64,000 bases of DNA from Cyanobacterium aponinum PCC 10605 (GTDB taxonomy: Bacteria; Cyanobacteriota; Cyanobacteriia; Cyanobacteriales; Cyanobacteriaceae): NCBI RefSeq assembly GCF_000317675.1, contig NC_019776.1, positions 2,604,001-2,668,000 of the forward strand, written 5' to 3'. The translations under genes and the position numbers were made by a program. The notes under the pieces are model-generated. The model did not search any database and had not been told where the DNA came from. It saw nothing but the letters and a program-made list of their open reading frames with translations. How positions within the stretch are numbered: the first letter of the stretch is position 1; each line of letters starts with the position of its first letter. This document shows positions 27,609 to 35,690 of this stretch, one piece after another.

Positions 27609-28691
27609 TCAAGATAACCATTCTTGGTTTTCGACAATGGCTTTAGATAGTTTATTTAGTTCATCTAGGAGTTTTTGGTTATCAATATGGGTTTTAACAG
27701 CGACACGGAAATATTTTTCTCCCAACTCAGGAAAACTGACACAATCACGGATGAGGATTTGTTTTTGTCTTAGCAGTCTTAGCTGTAACTGAGTGCTTGG
27801 GATTTGGGTTTTAACTAAAAGAAAGTTACTTTGACTGGGTAAAACTTGTAAAAATTCAATGTTATCTAAACCTTGCTTTAACGATTCACGGGTTGGGGGT
27901 AGCCATTGCCATGTTTTTTCTTGAAATGCTTTATCCTGTAAACAGGCGACGGCGGCTATTTCCGCAAGACTATTAACACTCCAAGGATCGCGCCATTTTT
28001 GCCATTTAGCAATTGTTTGGGGGTTACTAATACCGTAACCGATTCTTAAGCCGGGGAGTGAATAAAATTTAGTGAGCGATCGCAATATTACTAAATTATC
28101 ATAATCTTTAATAAAATCGATCAAACTTTCTTGGTTTTGAGGGGGCAGAAAGTCCATAAACGCTTCATCAACGATGACTAAAGCAAATTTTTCTAAATAG
28201 GGCTGTAAACTAAGACGAGTCCAAAGTTTTCCTGTGGGATTATGGGGATTATTAATCAAAATTGCCAGACGGGATGATTGAGGGGAATTAATACCCTTGT
28301 CTAAATCATCCAAGGGATAAAATTGATATTTCACCCCAAATGTCTTTAATGCCCTTTTATAGTCTGCAAAGCAAGGAGAAGGAAGTAAAACTCCTTCTAA
28401 CTCGTGACATTCCCATGCTATCCAAGTAAGTAACTCCGCCGCCCCATTACTCGGTAAGATATATTTCTCGTCAAGATGGTGATGATTTGCCACCCCAAGG
28501 CGAAATTGAGGATAGTCAGGATTCGGATAGTGATTTAACTCAACTATACCAGCTTTTAAAGATGCGATCGCACTTTGGGGAGGACCTAAAGGATTGATAC
28601 TAGCAGAAAAATCCACTACCTGAGTAGCAGTTTCATGATTCATCAGGCTCATAGCCCAATCAAGATTTCCTCCGTGAATTGGTCGCTTCAA
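27609..28691 (-). CDS. cobD: L-threonine-O-3-phosphate decarboxylase CobD-like
   Basis: CobD is a PLP enzyme of the aminotransferase class I/II fold that forms 1-amino-2-propanol phosphate for the cobalamin nucleotide loop. The protein shows KRPIHGGNLDWA at its start, VVDFSASINPLGPPQ, YPNPDYPQFRLGVANHH, LPSNGAAELL, INNPHNPTGKLW, VDEAFMDF, LRSLTKFYSLPGLRIGYGI (Schiff-base Lys) and NFLLV. The proposed start is a TTG at 28691, where family similarity begins; a further TTG lies 33 bp upstream. Distinction from histidinol-phosphate aminotransferase rests on the HGGNL start and overall pattern. Confidence 0.83.
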   Translation of the reverse strand: MKRPIHGGNLDWAMSLMNHETATQVVDFSASINPLGPPQSAIASLKAGIVELNHYPNPDYPQFRLGVANHHHLDEKYILPSNGAAELLTWIAWECHELEGVLLPSPCFADYKRALKTFGVKYQFYPLDDLDKGINSPQSSRLAILINNPHNPTGKLWTRLSLQPYLEKFALVIVDEAFMDFLPPQNQESLIDFIKDYDNLVILRSLTKFYSLPGLRIGYGISNPQTIAKWQKWRDPWSVNSLAEIAAVACLQDKAFQEKTWQWLPPTRESLKQGLDNIEFLQVLPSQSNFLLVKTQIPSTQLQLRLLRQKQILIRDCVSFPELGEKYFRVAVKTHIDNQKLLDELNKLSKAIVENQEWLS

Positions 28692-28875
28692 ATCAATCAC
28701 CCAAAGATAAGATAAAAGGGGCAAAGTAAAAGGATGTACAGGGCAAAGGTTGACTATACACCAAAAATTACTTTTCTAAAAAAACAGGGCTTTAAAGCCA
28801 CTATTCTTTGACAAAAATACAAGGCAAAAACCAACCGAAAAAGGTCGATCTTTGCTACACATGAATTTCGCCAAA

Positions 28876-29160
28876 TTACTTGTTATTTTTTGCTACACTC
28901 TCTTTAAATAGTTTACCCGCAGAAAACGCAGGAACATTGGTAGCGGGAATTTCCATTTTTTCCCCAGTTTTCGGATTACGCCCTTCTCTTGCTTTTCTGT
29001 GACGGCTTTCAAAAGAACCAAAACCAACTAAAGTTACTTTGTCGCCAGAGGATACTGCTTCCATAATTGCCTCAATAGTAGCACTGATTACGGAATCAGC
29101 TTGTTTTTTGGTTACTTCTGCCTTTGCCGCTACTGCATCAACTAATTCACCTTTGTTCAT
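28876..29160 (-). CDS. hup: HU-family DNA-binding protein
   Basis: A 94-residue nucleoid protein that bends DNA non-specifically. The start MNKGELVDAVAAKAEVTKKQ, GDKVTLVGFGSFE, and the DNA-binding arm REGRNPKTGEKMEIPATNVPAF are diagnostic of HU. The ATG at 29160 is preceded by a clear AGGAG Shine-Dalgarno about 10 bp upstream, so a longer in-frame upstream start (36 bp) is rejected. The gene stands alone, with a long AT-rich upstream region (29161-29456) that likely holds its promoter. Confidence 0.95.
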   Translation of the reverse strand: MNKGELVDAVAAKAEVTKKQADSVISATIEAIMEAVSSGDKVTLVGFGSFESRHRKAREGRNPKTGEKMEIPATNVPAFSAGKLFKESVAKNNK

Positions 29161-29456
29161 AAAATAATCTCCTAATTGATTGAAAATGATTGTCATAAAA
29201 CAAAGTTTATGGTAAAGATTTGCTCAAATTACCACTCACTAAGTGTTTTCGTGTTTTGACACTAGATCTGATATTACATGATTCAACGCTGAAATGTCGA
29301 AAAATTATAGTTTTTATCGAATTTTTTACATTTTTTTGCTTTTGTGTAAAGATTTGTTACTTTTTCTCAGTTAAATACGGATCAAAGTTCGGAGTTCTGA
29401 GTTCAGATTTCAGAGTTAAAATAAGGAGAAAATGGGATAAATTGATTTTTTCGTCT

Positions 29457-30944
29457 TTAACCTTGTTTTAAGAAAAGTTTTTCTTTCTCCGTAAAGGCTT
29501 CTTGTTGCTTCTGTTGCTGTTTTAATAATTCTGGTGTGGCATCAGATATATCGCTATTTCTCTGGCGAAGGCGATTTTGTAAAACATCTAATGGTGCATG
29601 GCAATAGATAATTTCAAATTCGATGTTATGGTTTAAGGCAAATTCGAGTACGGGGTGTCGCCAACAGATGCGATCAAATTTTCCATCAAGAATCACCTTA
29701 AACCCTTGAATGGTAAGAATTTTAGCTAAATCTAGGAGTTTTTGATAGGTTTTTGCCGTCATTGCCTGAGAATAAATTTCTTTCTCGCCTTTTTCTTGTA
29801 AGGGAATATTTGCAAGATGTTTTCTCACTGCATCAGTGCGGATATGGATAGCATTTAACTCCCGTGCTTTTTTGGTGGCAATGGTTGTCTTTCCTGAGCC
29901 TGATAACCCCGACATCATTATAATTTTCCCTTGAGATGGTTGGGTATATTGCCAAGCTAAATGATAATAGGCGGCGGCGGTTTCTTTAGCTTTTACTTTT
30001 TCTTCTTCCGATATGGCTCTATCATCTAACAATAAAGAGGTAACTTTTGCCCTCACATAAGCCTGACGACTCAAATATAACGGTAAAACCAGCACTCCTT
30101 CCCAATCCCCCGTTTCTTCTAAATAAGTATTTAAAAAGACGTTAGCAAGGGTTTTTTCTCCTTTAGAGTCTAAATCCATCACCGTAAAGGCAACATCATA
30201 CATAACATCCACAAAGCGGAAAGGTTCATTAAATTCGATGCGATCGAAAAGTTGAATTTTATCCTGCCATATGCAAATATTTTTAAGGTGTAAATCCCCG
30301 TGACATTCTTTGATTTTATGGTCAGTTTGACGCTTTTCTAAAACATCTCGATAATTATGGAGAAAAATATCTGTAAATGTTTTAGTTTGTTCATATTGTT
30401 CTTGATTTTGGGCAATACCGATATATTTTTGCGTTTGCTCATAATTTTGACTGATGGATTCGCCTATTTTTTCAGGAGTACCAAAACTGGTTATATACTC
30501 ATTGGTAACGGTGTTTTGATGGAATTTTGCCACTAATTTCCCTAATTCCTTCATGTGTTGAGAGGTTAAATTTCCCTGTTGATAGATATTTAGTAATAGA
30601 TTTTCTTGGGGAAACTGATTCATTTTTAAGACGTATTCTTTTATTTGCCCTTGCTCTTGCCAATAAAAATTGTTATTTTCTTCGTAGATGGGTAAGACTT
30701 CTAAATATAAATCAGGGGCAATCTGCTTATTCATTTCTAACTCAACACTTAGGAAATGTTGGCGTTTTGCCAAAGTAGAATAGTCAAGAAAACCAAAATC
30801 AACTATTTTCTTCATTTTATAGGCATAGTTTCCCGTTAAAAATACGATCGAGCAGTGTGTTTGTATTATTTTTATAGGCTCTTTTACGGGGTGATGATAA
30901 AAATTAGCCTGTTGCATTCTTTGGATTAGTTTTTCTTGAGACAT
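29457..30944 (-). CDS. Two-domain protein: APH-like kinase plus P-loop kinase
   Basis: The 495-residue protein joins an N-terminal aminoglycoside-phosphotransferase-like domain (about 1-315; CHGDLHLKNICIWQDKIQLFDRIEFNE is the catalytic loop and metal site) to a C-terminal AAA-type P-loop kinase (Walker A GLSGSGKTTIA near residue 345, then RTDAVRKHLAN and LDGKFDR). This bifunctional arrangement (COG2187 plus COG0645) is found in many bacteria, with unknown substrate. The ATG at 30944 is preferred over a TTG 30 bp upstream. Confidence 0.83.
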   Translation of the reverse strand: MSQEKLIQRMQQANFYHHPVKEPIKIIQTHCSIVFLTGNYAYKMKKIVDFGFLDYSTLAKRQHFLSVELEMNKQIAPDLYLEVLPIYEENNNFYWQEQGQIKEYVLKMNQFPQENLLLNIYQQGNLTSQHMKELGKLVAKFHQNTVTNEYITSFGTPEKIGESISQNYEQTQKYIGIAQNQEQYEQTKTFTDIFLHNYRDVLEKRQTDHKIKECHGDLHLKNICIWQDKIQLFDRIEFNEPFRFVDVMYDVAFTVMDLDSKGEKTLANVFLNTYLEETGDWEGVLVLPLYLSRQAYVRAKVTSLLLDDRAISEEEKVKAKETAAAYYHLAWQYTQPSQGKIIMMSGLSGSGKTTIATKKARELNAIHIRTDAVRKHLANIPLQEKGEKEIYSQAMTAKTYQKLLDLAKILTIQGFKVILDGKFDRICWRHPVLEFALNHNIEFEIIYCHAPLDVLQNRLRQRNSDISDATPELLKQQQKQQEAFTEKEKLFLKQG

Positions 30945-30983
30945 TTTAGTATATTTGTTATCAATAATGGGCAAATTAAAAGA

Positions 30984-31018
30984 TAACCCCAGTTAAGTTT
31001 AAGAATATCGGATAAGAG
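30984..31018 (-). repeat. RF-1 terminus, fragment E
   Basis: TAACCCCAGTTAAGTTTAAG then AATATCGGATAAGAG matches the conserved terminus of the RF-1 family. The other end is not recognisable. Confidence 0.4.
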
Positions 31019-31246
31019 CAGATTTGACAGTTTGATTTTTTGAATGTTGAATCATTAGTCAAAAATGGAAAATAAGAAAATCAATTTATTTACTGTTTTT
31101 GTCAAAATCTGTTAATTTTAACTCCTAACTCCGAATACAAATAAGTGATATACCTCAGTATTTAGATAAATGCTAAAAAAAATCAGACTAAGAATAAATC
31201 ATCCTAGCCTGATAAAAATTGAGTAGTAATTTAAGTTAAGATGTAG

Positions 31247-32290
31247 CTACATCAAATTTGGGAAGTTATGAGTATTCGGTGCATTCATAGCTTCAAAGCC
31301 TAAATTGGCACGGTTAATCATATCTGCATCGGTAGGAATCACATGATTGTTACTATCTAAAATAGAATGGTTAAAGTTGAATCCATTAAGGTTAAAGGCA
31401 ACGCTACTGATACCTAAACTCGCAAACCAAATGCCAATAGTGGGAAAAATCGCTAAGAGGAAATGAACAGAACGACTATTATTAAAAGCAAGAGAGGGAA
31501 TTAATAATCGTCCTAAATAACCCACATGACCAGCTATTAGATTATAAGTCATTTCCTGTTGACCAAATTGATAACCTTCATTCTGAGATATATCTTCTGT
31601 GGTTTCCCGAATTAAACTAGAGGTTACTAATGAGCCGTGCATGACGCTCAATAACGCACCACCTAAAACTCCTGCGACTCCTAACATATGGAATGGGTGC
31701 ATTAAAATATTATGCTCTGCTTGTAGCACAATCATGAAATTAAATGTCCCCACGATTCCTAAAGGCATCCCTTGAGAAAAACTACCTTGCCCAATGGGAT
31801 AAACTAACAATACCGAAGTTACGGCGGCCGCAGGGGCAGAAAATGCGATAGCAATCCAAGGGCGCATACCAAGACGCTCACTTAATTCCCAAAGTCTGCC
31901 TAAATAAGCCCAGACAGCGATTAAGAAGTGAAATATAATCATCTGGTAAGTACCACCATTATAAAGCCATTCATCGATCGAACCTGCTTCCCATAAAGGA
32001 TAAAAATGTAGCCCAATGGCGGCAGAAGTAGGCACAACGGCGGCGGTTGCAATATTATTACCGCTTAAAAGCGAACCCATGACGGGTTCACGAATACCAT
32101 CTACATCCACTCCCGGGGCGGCAACAAAGGCAATAATAAATGCGATCGCAGCGACGAAGGCAGTGGGAATCATTAACACACTAAACCATCCTAGATAGAT
32201 ACGGTTATTAGTGCTAGTAATCCATCGACAGAAACGATCCCAAAGAGAATCATAGTTTAAACTGGAACTATTTTGAGCTATGTTTGCCAT
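31247..32290 (-). CDS. psbA: Atypical photosystem II D1 protein (rogue/sentinel type)
   Basis: A 347-residue D1-family protein with clear PSII fold ([74 protein letters not shown]). Aligned by eye with standard D1 (offset +3, then +4 after an extra Val at residue 256), TyrZ (Y164), E192 (=E189), H193 (=H190), the P680 ligand H201 and iron ligands H218/H276 are kept. D170 is Q173, H332 is N336, E333 is A337, and the C-terminus ends HNFPNLM so D342 and A344 are absent. S264 reads A268, and Q/E130 is L133. It should not assemble a normal Mn4CaO5 cluster. Its ATG is preceded by AGGAG. Chlorophyll f synthase (ChlF) is an alternative. Confidence 0.9.
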   Translation of the reverse strand: MANIAQNSSSLNYDSLWDRFCRWITSTNNRIYLGWFSVLMIPTAFVAAIAFIIAFVAAPGVDVDGIREPVMGSLLSGNNIATAAVVPTSAAIGLHFYPLWEAGSIDEWLYNGGTYQMIIFHFLIAVWAYLGRLWELSERLGMRPWIAIAFSAPAAAVTSVLLVYPIGQGSFSQGMPLGIVGTFNFMIVLQAEHNILMHPFHMLGVAGVLGGALLSVMHGSLVTSSLIRETTEDISQNEGYQFGQQEMTYNLIAGHVGYLGRLLIPSLAFNNSRSVHFLLAIFPTIGIWFASLGISSVAFNLNGFNFNHSILDSNNHVIPTDADMINRANLGFEAMNAPNTHNFPNLM

Positions 32291-32303
32291 AATTTAGAAC
32301 TCC

Positions 32304-32321
32304 TACAACTTTATCTTGTTG
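32304..32321 (-). promoter_or_regulatory. Short stem-loop in the psbA leader
   Basis: ACAAC and GTTGT flank an 8-nt loop a few bases upstream of the AGGAG ribosome binding site of the D1 gene. The stem is only 5 bp, so it is weak evidence for a leader structure. Confidence 0.25.
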
Positions 32322-32342
32322 TCTAATGAGTTATTTGACTTC

Positions 32343-32364
32343 TCCACGCATTGAAATACGTGGA
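32343..32364 (-). repeat. Right-end outer hairpin of the TnpB element
   Basis: TCCACG (32343-32348) pairs with CGTGGA (32359-32364); after a C/A mismatch two more pairs close a 4-nt loop. It lies just past the tnpB stop, where TnpB-associated omegaRNA scaffolds end and the guide segment begins; that placement is inferred. The D1 start codon is 52 bp further on. Confidence 0.65.
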
Positions 32365-32366
32365 TT

Positions 32367-33743
32367 CTAAGCGGATGTCGCTACACAGGTTAAAACCTGT
32401 TCGCTCCGCTTACGATATACTTTAGTTAACGAATTAACGTTATATCGCTTAGGAAGAGTCAATGCTTCCTTAGACACCTCGGCTAGGGTTATCCCTAGCT
32501 GTGTGCTTACCTTTTTTAAAATGTTGATAGCTCCGTTACAGTCCGCATTAATCAAGTAACTTTTAGCCGTTTTATACAAACCTCTATTTATTCTTTTCCC
32601 ACTAAACTTATACTCTCTGGGTTTTTCACCATATTTTGGTAATAAGTCATTATCGAGAAAAGATGACTTGCTTGTATAACTTTCTTCAGTCTCAGTGAAT
32701 CTTATACCCACTTCATCGGCTAATTCTTTTATACGGTTTTTTAACCTCACTGTTGGTAGTTGTACAAAGTTCTGGTTATTTCCCTTACCTAGATTAGCAT
32801 TACTCTTCACACCTTGCCCCCAACCAAATACGATGTCACCTATCCTATTATTAAGGCAGTAATTAATAATAAAACGAGCATATTTGTTAATACTATCTTT
32901 AACTTGACAATTTCTTTTATGGGTTATTTCATCTAAAAATTCATCCCAATAAAACTCTGATTTCCCATTTTTATATTGAGCTACAGTCTTATTATATTTT
33001 TGGTTGATGAACTTTAAACGTTTTCCACATAAAATAAATGACTTGCCTTTAGTACTAACCGCAGTTATTAAATTACTTACCCCCGTATCTATTCCTAGAG
33101 CTTGACTGTAATTTAATTCGGTTGCTTTTACTTCTGGTGTTTTATAAACAAACTCAGCCCATAACTTGCCTAATGACGGTACTATCCTGACTTCAGCAAT
33201 ATTATGGCTATTCACTCCTTTAGCACTAGGAATTATTAGCTCTTTTGTCACCAGTTCATCTTTTTGAGTTTTTGGGATAGGCAATCTACAATAACCATCA
33301 ATTGTTATTTTTATTTGTTGCTTGGTAAAAGACACTGCATATAAACCATTTTTTCTATAGCTAGGCATTTTAGGTTTATGTTCTATTTCCCCTTTAAACC
33401 ACAGTGATAATAATTGGTTATAGGCTTTAAATGCTTCCGCTACTGACTTAATAGTTTGTTGTCCTTGACTCCCACCTATCGCTTGATAATGAACATTTGT
33501 TTTTAACTCCTTACAAAGGTTAGGATAATTAGCCTTTACCTTTCTTAGCTTAAAAGATGAACGCAATAAATCATTTTTATCAAAATATATATTTCTAGGG
33601 CAATCTTCAAAATGAGATTGTCTAATCAGAAATACTGTAGAATTATACAACTTATTTGACTGTTCACAGGTAAACTGTAAATAGTCGTTGCATTCGTCAC
33701 TAATATTGTTTGTTAGTAAGATTCTGATAGTTTTATAATTCAT
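32367..33743 (-). CDS. tnpB: TnpB-family RNA-guided nuclease without zinc ribbon
   Basis: The 458-residue protein has a wedge/REC-like N-terminal half and a split RuvC domain. RuvC-I is ALGIDTGVSNLI (D219), RuvC-II is FTETEESYTSKSSF (E351/E353/E354 region), and RuvC-III is INADCNGAINILKK (D401), so the acidic triad looks intact. Between RuvC-II and -III the usual CxxC..CxxC zinc ribbon is absent; in its place is LDNDLLPKYGEKP followed by FSGKRINRGLY. This variant class exists among TnpB proteins. The 3' end overlaps a palindrome and lies next to the right-end hairpin, as expected for an omegaRNA. Transcription continues toward the D1 gene. Confidence 0.88.
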   Translation of the reverse strand: MNYKTIRILLTNNISDECNDYLQFTCEQSNKLYNSTVFLIRQSHFEDCPRNIYFDKNDLLRSSFKLRKVKANYPNLCKELKTNVHYQAIGGSQGQQTIKSVAEAFKAYNQLLSLWFKGEIEHKPKMPSYRKNGLYAVSFTKQQIKITIDGYCRLPIPKTQKDELVTKELIIPSAKGVNSHNIAEVRIVPSLGKLWAEFVYKTPEVKATELNYSQALGIDTGVSNLITAVSTKGKSFILCGKRLKFINQKYNKTVAQYKNGKSEFYWDEFLDEITHKRNCQVKDSINKYARFIINYCLNNRIGDIVFGWGQGVKSNANLGKGNNQNFVQLPTVRLKNRIKELADEVGIRFTETEESYTSKSSFLDNDLLPKYGEKPREYKFSGKRINRGLYKTAKSYLINADCNGAINILKKVSTQLGITLAEVSKEALTLPKRYNVNSLTKVYRKRSEQVLTCVATSA

Positions 33744-33777
33744 GCTATAATTTTAACATCGTTTAAAACATAAATCA

Positions 33778-33927
33778 ATGGTAAAAACAAAATTTCTTGG
33801 GGTAAAGTTATCAGAAAAAAGGTTTACAAAGTTGAAGGAGTATGCGTCATTAAAAGAGATGACAATGACTCAAGTAATTGAGCAGTACATAGACAGGATT
33901 AGTTTAGACAAAGCACAGGCAGATTAA
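33778..33927 (+). CDS. Small ribbon-helix-helix protein, divergent from tnpB
   Basis: A 49-residue gene starting ATGGTAAAAACAAAATTTC. The sequence VKTKFLGVKLSEKRFTKLKE then YASLKEMTMTQVIEQYIDRI has the beta-strand, helix, turn, helix pattern of RHH/CopG regulators. Its start is 34 bp from that of tnpB and faces away, so a shared control region lies between, and it may autoregulate tnpB and itself. Its stop codon lies within the inner palindrome of the left end. Similar small RHH genes are paired with TnpB in cyanobacterial elements; that is from memory. Confidence 0.7.
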   Translation: MVKTKFLGVKLSEKRFTKLKEYASLKEMTMTQVIEQYIDRISLDKAQAD

Positions 33928-33971
33928 AATCTGCAACGTTCGTTCTGCCACCCGTTGTTAAAACAGGTGGC
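33919..33971 (+). repeat. Left-end paired hairpins of the TnpB element
   Basis: The inner palindrome GCAGATTAAAATCTGC (33919-33934) is followed by an outer hairpin with stem GCCACC/GGTGGC, a C/A mismatch and three further pairs (33947-33971). It mirrors the arrangement at the right end. Confidence 0.7.
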
Positions 33972-34247
33972 TATTTCTCACTAACCTTTCTTGTATTTAT
34001 CACCTATCAACTCACAATCTTTCCTACATTATCTAACAGGACACAATACGCTTAATACAAGGAAATACACTATGTTTTGTAGAATGATTGCAAATATTTT
34101 GAGTAACTTTAAACGCCATTTTATAACTAAAAAGGAATATAGTCAATAAGTGTTTATTCTTAGAGGAGGTAGTTTACTTAAAAAGATAGAAGTCTTTTGA
34201 GATATTATGAATAGTAAAGAAATTATTAAATAGTCAAAAATTCGATC
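33972..34247. other. Gap between the TnpB element and the TPR-like gene
   Basis: Holds a possible 25-codon gene (34072-34149) and otherwise AT-rich DNA, with an AGAGGAGG stretch near 34163. Part of this may be the original upstream region of the D1 gene, now separated from it by the element; that is inference. Confidence 0.35.
34072..34149 (+). CDS. Possible 25-residue peptide
   Basis: The frame starts ATGTTTTGTAGAATGATTGC, preceded by AAGGA about 8 bp upstream, and encodes a basic amphipathic peptide (MFCRMIANILSNFKRHFITK and five more residues). No family was recognised; the ribosome binding site is the main support. Confidence 0.3.
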   Translation: MFCRMIANILSNFKRHFITKKEYSQ

Positions 34248-34754
34248 GTGAAGCCGATTTCTGAGTCAGAATTTAACAATTTATATCAAACGGGAAAATT
34301 AGCTTTTGAAAAAGGGTGCTATCGTCTCAGTATTGAAAATTTGGAGAAAGCCTGTCAATTAGCTTCTTTTTATACTCGTGTGGGAGGAGAAGCAAGAATT
34401 TGGTTAGTAAATGCCTATGAAGCAGGACGAGAAACAGAAAAAGCGATCGCACTTTGTGAGGAATTAACAGCACATCCTCACTTAGAAACAAGGAAACAGG
34501 CTCTAAAATTATTGTATATCCTGAAAGCACCTCAATTAAAAAGACCAGAAGAATGGATGACAAAAATTCCAGACTTAAACGCTGATACTAACAATTTAAT
34601 TAAATATAATCCTCCTAGTAACGGAAAAAAAATTAAACCTCCGCCTCAGATTGTTTTAGAAGATTTCAGCAAAATAAATACTAAAGATAATCGTTTTATT
34701 TGGTTAAGTTTAATTGTTTCTGGTTTAACTCTTACAGGATTATTGTTTTTATAG
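34248..34754 (+). CDS. TPR-like protein with C-terminal membrane anchor
   Basis: The 168 residues include two TPR-like helical pairs (about 5-90: NLYQTGKLAFEKGCYRLSIE, then ARIWLVNAYEAGRETEKAIA) and a C-terminal membrane helix (about 150-168) after a Pro/Lys-rich linker. The architecture fits a cytoplasmic adaptor held to a membrane by its tail. The start is GTG, as no ATG precedes the conserved block. This is a cyanobacterial-type hypothetical protein with unknown role. Confidence 0.7.
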   Translation: MKPISESEFNNLYQTGKLAFEKGCYRLSIENLEKACQLASFYTRVGGEARIWLVNAYEAGRETEKAIALCEELTAHPHLETRKQALKLLYILKAPQLKRPEEWMTKIPDLNADTNNLIKYNPPSNGKKIKPPPQIVLEDFSKINTKDNRFIWLSLIVSGLTLTGLLFL

Positions 34755-34805
34755 TGAAAGGGCAAGGGACAAGGGGCAAAGGGCAAAGGTAAATAGTTCA
34801 TAATT

Positions 34806-35013
34806 AACCTGAGTTTTGGATAAGCTGAAAGCATCCCAACTCGTAGTCAGAAAACCTTATAGCTTCTTAGAAATAACGATAAAATTGCCTTAACCCGAAC
34901 TAACTTAAACAAGGGGCTTAAGCCCCTTGCTAAAAACCCCTACCACCTGCAACCTGCAACCTGAAACCTGACACCTACCCTTATCCAATATTCTTAAACC
35001 GAACTGAGGTTAA
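34806..35013 (+). repeat. RF-1 dispersed repeat, copy F
   Basis: A 208-bp unit, nearly identical to 45401-45610, starting TTAACCTGAGTTTTGGATAA and ending TTAAACCGAACTGAGGTTAA. It holds a perfect palindrome CAAGGGGCTTAAGCCCCTTG (34910-34929) and a CCTGCAA/CCTGAAA/CCTGACA heptamer run (about 34946-34976). Confidence 0.8.
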
Positions 35014-35030
35014 TTACTCATTACTGATAA

Positions 35031-35645
35031 CTAAATGTCATCTCTTTCCGTGCGAATCCATTGATTTTCTCGCTTAAATAAAAATTTAAAATAAAGAGGT
35101 ATTTTCCAAAGTATATATAAAGGAATTTTCATTAGTGTTGTTAAGGTTAATTCTTCCCGTGCAAATTTCACCCACGCAATAAATATCCCGAAAAATATCA
35201 GTAAAGATGCGATCGCATTTTGTTCAACATTACAATCTGCATCTATAAAAATAACTACATCTGGGGGATTTTCTCTCAAATAGTTAACCCCAAAATCCAA
35301 AGCATAACCCTTGCCTTTTAATAAATCATTTTGACGCTCAATAATTTTTACCCCCATATTTTCTACCACTGCCACAGTACAATCTGTACAATTGTCTGCG
35401 ATTACAATGATATTGTCTGTTGATTTTAATTGGGGAATAATCGTTTTTAAAGTTTGAGAAATCACTCTTTCTTCATTATGAGCAGGAATTAAAACGCTAA
35501 CAGATGTATGTAACCATTTATCATTAAAATTCTCGTCTTTTTTTATGTTTAAAGCAGAAGCCAGACATTCACCCATTAAAGTTACTGCTAAACAGAAGTG
35601 AATAAAACTAAGCAGAAAAAGCAATACGGAAAGAATAGTTAACAT
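35031..35645 (-). pseudogene. GT2 glycosyltransferase with internal deletion
   Basis: The 204-residue frame begins as a family 2 glycosyltransferase: N-terminal membrane helix, SVSVLIPAHNEERVISQTLK, IIVIADNCTDCTVAV, KGKGYALDFG and the Asp-x-Asp metal site FIDADC. Directly after that (EQNAIASLL) it jumps to a C-terminal membrane segment LIFFGIFIAWVKF; the central acceptor-binding half with the QxxRW region is missing. The junction lies at a HIP1 site (GCGATCGCA near 35210). Full-length relatives are about 400 residues, so an in-frame deletion is likely. It may be non-functional. Confidence 0.65.
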
Positions 35646-35690
35646 GAATTTAAGACAATATTAGAGCGAGAAGTAAAAAGTCTAATGATT

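Larger units (their letters stand above)
32343..33971 (-). mobile_element. IS200/IS605-type element carrying TnpB and a divergent RHH gene, no TnpA
   Basis: Both ends carry an outer hairpin with the same design: a 6-bp stem, one C/A mismatch, then more stem (right end 32343-32364, left end 33947-33971). Inside each lies an inner palindrome overlapping the 3' end of a gene: ACAGGTTAAAACCTGT (32385-32400, tnpB) and GCAGATTAAAATCTGC (33919-33934, RHH gene). No tnpA transposase is present, so the element is non-autonomous. Exact cleavage ends and target site are not determined. Confidence 0.75.

Noticed and set aside
32016-32198. Plus-strand reading frame opposite the D1 gene
   Set aside because: It is an antisense shadow of the well-conserved psbA frame, with low-complexity Ala/Ile content and no ribosome binding site.
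31247-32290. Calling the D1 gene chlorophyll f synthase (ChlF)
   Set aside because: Ligand loss fits both groups, but no far-red photoacclimation genes are in the window and no ChlF-specific motif could be confirmed by eye; the broader rogue/sentinel label is kept.
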